This document shows, piece after piece, positions 56,623 through 64,000 of a DNA stretch of 64,000 bases (the stretch's first letter is position 1; every line of letters starts with the position of its first letter). The translations under genes were made by a program, and so were the position numbers. The notes beneath the pieces were generated by a model. The model searched no databases. It had not been told where the DNA came from and worked only from the letters and a program-made list of their open reading frames with translations. The stretch comes from Reticulascus tulasneorum (Eukaryota; Ascomycota; Sordariomycetes; Glomerellales; Reticulascaceae). The stretch covers positions 1,550,001 through 1,614,000 of the forward strand of contig LSAX01000006.1 in NCBI GenBank assembly GCA_001557505.1, written 5' to 3'.

Positions 56623-57794
56623 GCGTGATGTGGTTAGTGGCCAATGCACCCACCACCCCTTGGCCCAACTCTCCCCCCAAAGACGATCCTCATCGCCCAA
56701 ACCAAGGCGACCATATTCGTATGTGCGTCGGTATATAGCACTGTAATGCATCGCATTAGGTTCGTCGCCTATCTCCGCCCATGTCCATGATGCCGTTTGC
56801 GGAAAGGAATTTGCTATGTCGGGTTTTCTGTCAATGCTTACCACTGAGTTACGGCATCCACGAAGTGCTTTCCAGAATCTTGTCCAGGGATCCTTGCATC
56901 TTTCTTCTCAGATGGGCTGCTTGCTGCTGGCTGTAGGGCTCTTAGCACCATGTCCCTAATAATAAAACTGCGGAGTACGAAGTAGCATCGCTCGTTCCGG
57001 GCTGGGCTGGTAGCTTCATGCAAGAGGCAACGGACCTGCAGCTGCAAGTGCCGCTCTCGTTCCTGACGATCTCAAGGGGGCTGGGGGGCGAACACATCGT
57101 CATCGCTTTTGTTCATTTGATTTTTCGATTCCTCTCCTGGTGCATTGATGAACTGGAATTCTTTTGCATGTAGTAATCCCATCCTTGGAGTTATTTTCAG
57201 AGGCAAAAGATGTAGGAGCAGCCGGTAGTCAGCCTTTTTCCTAATTCTCGTATTGGCTGTCGACGGGAACTCGATTGGACCCCCCGTTAGTAACCTTCAG
57301 CGGTCTTGCCGAACATTCATGAGCCTCATGTACATATCACTGTGAAGCTGTGACTCCCAAAGTCGGAGCCGGCTGGCCCGGCCGAATGTCAAGCGGCCTC
57401 CTCAGTCGCGAGTCTTGCTCCCTCCGACATTTCGATGCGCGGCGTCGTGATAGCTTGTTTCCGTCACCTTTCCCGTGATCTAGTGATCCCGCTGCCACCA
57501 CATCACAATCTTTGTGGCGCCTGCGTCGCCTCACGCAGTCATCAGGGCCAGTCAGTTGAAGGTCAAGTGGCCTCTGAACAAATCTCATGCTCCCGGCGTT
57601 CGATCGGCTCAAACCCATTTCAATAGCATGCTGTGCAACTATGCCCATGCAAGTGGGTTGCGACAAAAAAGTGCCGGTCAACAGGTGAGACAAAAAGATA
57701 ACTCTGCGTTTTCGCCAGTTGCAGGCAGCTTCCTTTGGAAAGTATGCCGAATATAGGATAAGAAGTCATCGAAGATTCTAATCACTGCCACTTA

Positions 57795-57890
57795 GTCACT
57801 AATATATTCGCTCCAATATTCTTATGAATAGCTACCTGAATATCTTGATATTCTACGATATATTCAACTACTTGAAATATATAGTTGAAA
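57795..57890. other. Short AT-rich island with recurrent ATATTC/GAATAT
   Basis: About 95 bases, strongly AT-rich compared with the surroundings, with several ATATTC/GAATA motifs in both orientations and an 8-bp inverted repeat (TTCAACTA 57863-57870, TAGTTGAA 57882-57889). No gene. Confidence 0.5.
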
Positions 57891-58112
57891 CAGCGGCACT
57901 GGTTTTCTACAACCCACTTGCCATGCAAAAGCGTAACGCAAATGAGCTGCAGGCTGTACCACGTTGAAAAGAGAGTTAGAGGGAGAGAGGGAAAGCACCT
58001 ACCTGGGTGCTTTACCTAAGTAAGTAAGGACCAAGGAGTAGAAGGAGCAGGAGAGAGAAGAGTTGGCGGGTGGCTTGGCCTGCCTTGGGTGAATATGTAT
58101 CTACACTTTCCC

Positions 58113-59229
58113 TTATGAGGTCAAATCGCTCATACTACGATGACAAATATCTGGTTGATAACTCTTGTGACCCCAGCCGGTCTTGACGTTTTCAAACGCA
58201 TGGTATATTTTCCCCGTTACCTCCCGGACAGAATTACGGCTCGTCGCCTCCGAAAAAAAGATGAGACTTCCACTTCGGGTCGTCGACATGCTCTCCACGC
58301 CCAAGACCTTCCACGTAGTCAGAACCAGGACCCGCAGAGGTATGCCCTGACTACCCGGCACTTGGTTGATGCTAAATGTAAAGTCTGTGTAGTATTTCTT
58401 GCATCCACGTACTGTGTTGTCAGGTTTATATGCGCAGTTTCGCCGACTGCACGGGTTCTCGTATGTCCAGAGGCATAGATTTGTGGCCCTTGATATTGGT
58501 GTTGAGGGGAAGATAAAGGGAGAGCTGACCGGCCAAGTATGATGGGCACAACATTGCTTATGCCCCCATTGGTCTGGTAAAAAAATCCTCGCGTGGGCCA
58601 GAATATTGAGGGAGGATCATTATATGCTTTCGGGGTACCAGGCTTCCATGGATAATGCGGTAGTCGGTTTGGTAATTGATCTTTACGGTGGAAGAATGAA
58701 GGCGGGTGCTTGTCGTCAGAGTTTAAGGGGTATACAGCTGCGCCCGATGACGATAGCATCTCATTACTGCCGCTACCATGATGAAATGGATCTGAACAGG
58801 CAGATAAGGGGAAGTAGTGGACCGAGTACTCCATGCGGAAGCACGTTTTGACATGCAAGGACGTATATCGTCCTCCTTTTCCCACGACCAACATGTCCGA
58901 CTCGAAAGTGAGGGCAGGTGAAATATCCGACAAATTGGGCAGAGGACATGGTTGATAAACATTCCATCTCTCTCGAGCAAGATAAGAAAGTTGAAGCGCG
59001 AATCCTGATCGAGTTTCGAGAAGACTGACATGCCCATCTTACGGAGCATTTGCCGACCGACGAGACTCATCGCTGCCTGATCTTCCAACGACAAGTAGTC
59101 GCCAATTTCCATCACAATTTCGGCTGGAAGAGACTCTAAGCTCTGACGGTCGTCCAACTGATTGACTGGATGTGGTGGGTGCCGTAAACCACGAGCATAC
59201 TTGAACACCCGAGTGAGAAGTGGCTCCAT
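58113..59229 (-). pseudogene. Decayed F-box gene
   Basis: The first 168 codons (58726-59229) read as a fungal F-box protein: LESLPAEIVMEIGDYLSLED, FNFLILLERDG, HVLCPICRIFH, then SPYLPVQIHFIMVAAVMRCY. After RAQLYTP comes a TAA (58723-58725), yet family-like sequence continues in the same frame (STVKINYQTDYRIIHGSLV) to a second TAA (58558-58560) and beyond (LCPSYLAGQLSLYLPL). Near 58431-58500 the frame must shift by one base to pick up CAYKPDNTVRGCKKYYTDF and VLTTWKVLGVES, which look like the usual C-terminal part; a zinc-type cysteine appears replaced by Tyr in CKKYY. Two stops plus a frameshift in otherwise readable sequence indicate a recent pseudogene. A truncated 168-residue F-box protein could still be made. 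Family call firm, boundaries approximate. Confidence 0.75.
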
Positions 59230-61293
59230 ATACTGCGAGCCGCTTGGAAGTAATTAGAGGCCGACGTAGGTCAGTCGACGGGATGACGCTGGGCTACTAT
59301 AGGCCCGGATTGACACGTAACAGGTGATTACGGGGAGACTGGAATCCTCGGTTCGATTGAAATGTTCTGACGCAGATTGGACTGAAAGTCTCTGGTGAGG
59401 TTGTCAAGCCTTCGGCACCAGACGTGTGGGTAGTAGCTGTTGTAGGAATGCACAGTATCTGCCACCTGCGACATATGATGGGCCGCTCAGATTTAAATAG
59501 AGAAAGTAATAGAAGAGAGAAGACCAGGCTAAGGATTTGGAAATTGGCATTGCCGTTGAAACAAAGATTTAGGAGGTTATAAACACGGAGAGGGGCTAAG
59601 ATTTCCTGGCCAAATATAAACTTCGCGGATATACAGTACACTAAAAACCAAAGCAGTGTAATTTGGATGTCCGTTGGTTGTTCATACCAAGGATTTGTTT
59701 CCTTTGTTTTGTTCATTTCGACTCTCTGCAGTCCTTGATTTTGACTGTTTCGGTAACCCTGGCCGAAGATCACCATTACTTCAAACCACGACTTCAAACA
59801 GCTACGTCAAACAGCTACTCAACAGCCTGTCATTCGCCTGCTGGAAGTATTCGGTGAAAGGTCAGAACAGGGTCGAACCTCTCCATGGTGAGCGGCGACC
59901 CATATCCTCCATTTCCCCAAGGGGGGGATTTGGCAGGCAGAACTAGATTCTCGGCTTCCTGTGGTGTTCGTAGTAGTGGTACTAATATCTGGGAACTCGT
60001 TAGTAAACTGTATGTCCCCATCTAGCTATGGGCTTCGTACTCCATGAACAACACTGTCGAGCGCTCCTAATAAAGCTCATCAGCCGAAGCCCAAACCCCG
60101 AGTTTGCATATCATTATGCTTCACCGTCCACGGTTGCATGTCTGGTATTCTCACAATAGAAGAACCACCGAGTCCCAGCTCGACCATGTAATCGTGGCTA
60201 GTACAGGAATCAGTTGGCGCGCATGTCCTTGCACAGTATTTGGAAATTGTTCCGCTTAGGTGATACATTGATAATCCAAAATCTTACCTCCCTACGACAT
60301 GAATGTGCCATTTCTGACGTCTTGACTCGTTTGGCATTGAGACATAGGCACCTCGAAACCACAGGCAATGGGTGTACTGAATGGTCTGCCGAGCAGAGCA
60401 TTGACATTCTGGGGGGAGTGTCGGTGTCGATGTGCGAGTCAACGTGGCCGCGATAATTGCGATTGAACCGAGATCTGGCATGGCATCCATGGAGGACCTT
60501 GCGGTATTCCTGAATCAAGAGTGGTGCAACATGTCTCTACGCTTCGGAGGGCTTTAGTACTCCTTTTCGGCTATCTAGAGCCCATCGTTTTGCAGACAGC
60601 ATCCGGCAAATTTGTAGAGCTCAGTATCTTTATTCGAAACGTTATCATGGCGCTCGCGGCTTGGCATCTTTGGGACTCTACGCAGATGATGGCACCAAAC
60701 TTCTCAACCCACGAATCTTCCAGCCCAGGTTCGGTTGAAAGCGATGCATCCTGCGACCGCGCGACACCCATCAAGTCGCCTTCGACGTCCTTCGGTGCTC
60801 GTGGCCTTGAGAAGGGGCCCTGTCTCATGAACCAGTCATCTCGCACCTCTATGGAAACCGTCTAAGGAACGGGTTCTCCTGGAGCCTGTTTTTGAGATGG
60901 ATGGAAGCTCAATCGGGTGGTATGGTGGGCGCGCCTGCAGCGAGCGGGACCCTGGAATCTCTGCGTGTAAATTCCCCGATAGCCTTCCGTGCGAATGCAG
61001 CCCGGTGGAGACCCCGGATGGTAAATAGTCTGGGGAAAGTCCCGGACTGGCATCGATGACACGGCGATGCGAGATCGTTGGCGTGAAAGTGATGGGAGAC
61101 GGGATAGACCGGAAGTTTGTGCGGAAATGGCGCTATATTGGGTTGCCAGCATATGCAGCCGATCGGGGGAAGGTCGAGATATATGGGTCTTCGAGGTTTG
61201 ACTGTATTTTTATTTTATCTTTTACGGATTCTTATTGACAGCAGAGGCCAGGTTCCATAGTCCGACATGGCATATCGCCGATGTCTATAGGCT
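59230..61293. other. Intergenic, no supported gene
   Basis: It holds open frames on both strands, including a minus-strand frame at 59297-59797 with two hydrophobic stretches and a plus-strand frame at 60521-60865, but neither shows family motifs or good starts. It may include more decayed gene sequence. Confidence 0.45.
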
Positions 61294-62435
61294 CTACGCA
61301 GACTCACCACTCTCTTTCTCGCCCTTCCCGTACGTGCTCCCAAACCTCTCCAGCATATGCTCCTCGACTGTCAACGCCTTCCCCCCGACGGGCTCGCTCC
61401 CGTCGAACGGCACAAGCCTGACGTCTGCATTTCCGTCGAAGAAGAACGGCACCGAGTACCGATCCCGACCGCTCTTGTTGATGACGCGGTGGATGTTGCT
61501 CCGGTAGATGCCCTTGGTCCACAGGTGGAGCATGTCGCCGATGTTGACGACGTACGCATCCGGGTTGGGCTCCACGGGGATCCATTCCCGGGTATCGTGG
61601 TTGAGGACCTCTAGCCCACCGGAGGCGTCTTGCAGGAGCAGTGTGATGGCGCCTGGATATGCGTGTTAGCAGGGGGGGTGTTTTACGATCTCGGCCTTGA
61701 GCGGCTCAGGACAGGAATGGGGCTGAGAGGGTAGGGCTTCTGACCGAAATCGGTGTGCGCCCCTGCACCGAGCTGCCTTGCGTCCTCGGAGACTTGGGGC
61801 GGGTAGTGCAAGAGCCGCACAACGGCTATGGGATCATTCGACACGAAGTCGTTGAAGATGTCGTCGCCGTACGGCAAGCCTCTGGCGAGGATCTCAAGCA
61901 CCTTGAGGGTGACACTCAAGATCTCCTCATAGTACTCTTCCACCGGCTCCTTGATTAACTTCGCCGGAACCTGCGCAGGGAAGATATTCTCTCCAAAGAA
62001 GGCGGGGTGTGTCTTCGTCCGCGGATCACTGGCTGGTATGTGTTTGGCAACATAGTATCCCTGGAGCACGCACTTTAGCATCCACACCACATCCACAAGC
62101 CCAGGTGTGTTCCCTACCTCTTTGAGATCCGGCAGCGTGCCCTGTTGCAGCACTTGCGACCCAATGAGCTCATACCCACGGCCCTTCAGCGGAGGTGCGA
62201 CGAGGTTCATCTTCTCCTCCAAGGGCAGCGAGAAGAGCGTCTCGGCCGCCTTGAACAGCCGGCCCTGCAGCTCTTTCGAGATGCCGTGGCCGACGAGGGA
62301 GAAGAAGCCACTCGTCATGCAAGCGTGCTTGACTTGTTCGATGATCTTGAGAGCCTCAGTGGAAGAAGCATCTTTCAGATACGGCGCAATATCAATGGTG
62401 GGAATGACGAAACTCGACGTCTTGGAGACAGTCAT
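61294..62435 (-). CDS. 2-oxoglutarate/Fe(II)-dependent dioxygenase (isopenicillin-N-synthase-like)
   Basis: Exons 62118-62435, 61745-62060 and 61294-61652 give about 330 residues. The N-terminal part shows IPTIDIAPYL and TSGFFSLVGHGIS of the DIOX-N domain. The catalytic domain has the iron ligands in AGAHTDFG and SNIHRVI, the oxoglutarate-binding Arg in RYSVPFF, and DMLHLWTKGIY. Members hydroxylate or desaturate small molecules; the substrate cannot be told, and no biosynthetic cluster surrounds the gene. The first intron is 57 nt, divisible by three and without a stop, so its removal rests on family alignment: PDLKE joins GYYVAKHIPASDP, as in relatives. Without splicing an extra 19 residues would sit in this loop. 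The start ATG precedes TVSKTSS. The second intron falls inside the HTDFG motif. Confidence 0.93.
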
Positions 62436-64000
62436 CGTGAAAGGTTAATTGTAGTTTAATTAGTGCCGCTTGTGGATCGTCCCCTTGAGATACTCGTTTC
62501 TGGAAAGATGCGATTAGAATGCCTTTGGCACGAAGGATAGTGTCTTCGGTACCTTTTATATCCTTTTAGGAGGAAATAGCTCAAGCACTCAGGCGAGGAG
62601 TGAGACCGCGACTGCGAGATAGACTGTTGTAGCCTGTACACTCTTTCAGTGCATCAAGAATTAATAGAAACCTGCAGGCCGCCTCCAGATTCTTTTCTTC
62701 TCAACCTCGCCTGCCAGAATCGTTTCTTTCTTAAATATATACTGCATCCCGTTGTCGTCGACAATAGCCTCGAACGTGACTTTGCGCTAAACACATTGCA
62801 ACGTCGTTCATTCGTCACGATTGTTCGGCCTGCGGGGTTGGATAGCTGAAGCGGAGCTCGCCGCCTGCCTATCGCCCTACAATATCATAACGAGCACAGT
62901 TGACGACAATCATCAATCTATGGGGAAAGGGCTATATGCAAGAGAGGTTTAGTTGATCTGTTCGACGAATCGTTGTCGTCTCGGGATCTCGGAATTAGGC
63001 CAAGCAACAAGGCATGCTGGGGCTGTCTGAATTTGCCAGAACCGACACCATTTAGAACTCTCACGAGATCGTAGCACTTAGCGAGACGGCGAAGTTCAAG
63101 CACAAGTAATACGAGGTTTTGTTTCTTACAATCAGGATACGCCGGGAGGGGACTTAACCAATCCTTGGGCTCCCTGCATACCGTGGATATTCCGACTTCG
63201 GCAATCTGTACAATGTTCCAAGAGTTTGAAACGCCTTTAACTGACAAGTCTAGCCTGGACAACAAGTAATCAGGAGCGGAGCCGTACAGTCAAAGCTAGA
63301 TATCAATGTATGTCGCAGACACAAGACCTGGTCGTAGTGAAGCGGATGCCGCACTGCCTGTACTTCTCGGCACACTGGAGAGTATCAAAATCAGAGAGAC
63401 CATTCTTGCACTGAGACCTTGGACGCAGTGTTCCAGAGGTCAGAGAACTGGGATTTAAAACCGCAGCCTAGTTTTAGGTTGCAACCGCTCGGCAATAACC
63501 GGTGCATTGCCACATTGGTAGATGACTACAATGCTTATTGGTAGAACCGAGAGAGTCGGCCCGGAACGGGACTACAAACACGACTCGTTCAGGTGAATAG
63601 CCAAAATCCACCAAGGCCATGTCTTCGGGCATCCTGTTTAGTGATTATTCCGATATATCTTAAAACAGGGTCCACACCAGAAAGGAGGGCTCAGACAGGT
63701 AGAGAGGCTTCACAGCTGCAGCATAACTCCCGAACTCATGCCAACGTCAAACGGAACCAAACCACAGCGAAAGATGTTGTCAACCATGAGACATGACCGG
63801 CCCAGATCGTACGCGTAATATAAACAATCACGTTTTGTTTATGGCCATCCACGACAATGAGTGCCGGTGATACACAAAACAGCAGTATGATCGCTGAATC
63901 ATACAAGTGTCGCATAAGATTGTGTTTGGGTGGGGGAGGAGTGCCTTCACTCTGGTGGACCAATGATGAGGGAGGAGATTGTGCAAGATGGATGGCAACA
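62436..64000. other. Right edge, no supported gene
   Basis: Upstream DNA of the dioxygenase gene to the end of the window. Short frames on both strands only; a gene entering from beyond the right edge cannot be excluded. Confidence 0.45.

Larger units (their letters stand above)
53318..58110. other. Gene-poor region upstream of the Crh gene
   Basis: 4.8 kb without a protein gene I can support; frames up to 232 codons (53786-54484) are overlapped on the other strand and lack motifs. It holds a GT-rich repeat, a CTG tract, a perfect 10-bp hairpin and an AT-rich island, listed separately. Part is probably a long promoter and leader for the cell-wall gene. Confidence 0.5.

Noticed and set aside
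59297..59797. Minus-strand frame with two hydrophobic stretches
   Set aside because: No ATG at its beginning, no family resemblance and poor codon character; a membrane microprotein cannot be argued as it can for 18933-19094.
45796..62435. Possible secondary-metabolite cluster (MFS, alcohol dehydrogenase, dioxygenase)
   Set aside because: There is no polyketide synthase, NRPS, terpene cyclase or pathway regulator, and the genes are spread among housekeeping genes.
1..64000. CRISPR arrays, bacterial-type operons or phage-like segments
   Set aside because: The window is intron-rich eukaryotic DNA; no direct-repeat/spacer pattern or prokaryotic gene was seen.

Overview
The window looks like nuclear DNA of a filamentous ascomycete (Pezizomycotina). 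The evidence is many spliced genes with 44-100 nt GT-AG introns and CTAAC/CTGAC-like branch sites, together with typical filamentous-fungal families: a Crh-type GPI-anchored transglycosidase, Kch1-type K+ transporter, GH92 mannosidase, DUF3500 protein, fungal CorA-like proteins, F-box proteins and a kinase-vWA fusion. The class (Sordariomycetes or Leotiomycetes) cannot be settled from sequence alone. I saw no rRNA, convincing tRNA, CRISPR array, intact transposon or backbone biosynthetic enzyme.

Layout. 1-2896: lysyl-tRNA synthetase (minus, 3' end outside the window), split into at least 14 exons. 3602-6760: kinase-vWA fusion (minus). 8013-9784: CorA-like membrane protein (minus). 10367-10866: small unrecognised gene (minus). 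11502-13490: zinc-finger/coiled-coil protein (minus). 16601-17793: HP1 heterochromatin protein (plus). 18933-19094: 53-residue membrane microprotein (plus). 19863-21749: fused flavin oxidoreductase (minus). 22486-24392: Kch1-type K+ transporter (minus). 26694-28125: pseudokinase with a Cys-rich insert and a GC-AG intron (plus). 28901-29548: roadblock-like protein (plus). 30049-32094: disordered Nif1-like cell-cycle protein (minus). 33444-34871: DUF3500 protein (plus). 35762-37124: two-domain glyoxalase I (plus). 38023-39789: phosphoglycerate dehydrogenase (plus). 40581-42032: second CorA-like protein (plus), ending 24 bp from the end of a convergent GH92 mannosidase (42057-44558, minus). 45796-47227: molybdate-type MFS transporter (plus). 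47395-48386: class III sirtuin (minus). 48945-50137: zinc alcohol dehydrogenase (minus). 52093-53317: Crh transglycosidase (minus). 53318-58110: gene-poor DNA with simple repeats and a hairpin. About 58113-59229: decayed F-box gene. 61294-62435: 2-oxoglutarate/Fe(II) dioxygenase (minus).

Most of the window is ordinary housekeeping content: translation, serine synthesis, methylglyoxal detoxification, ion transport, cell wall and chromatin. The genes do not form one pathway. The less ordinary elements are the degenerate kinase-vWA fusion, the Cys-rich pseudokinase, two CorA-like proteins without the GMN motif, the membrane microprotein, consecutive micro-exons in the synthetase gene, a probable dual-targeted glyoxalase, and an F-box pseudogene whose stop codons are compatible with RIP. 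I found no clearly new multi-gene system. All exon boundaries were read by eye from splice motifs, reading phase and family knowledge, and may be off by a few bases.
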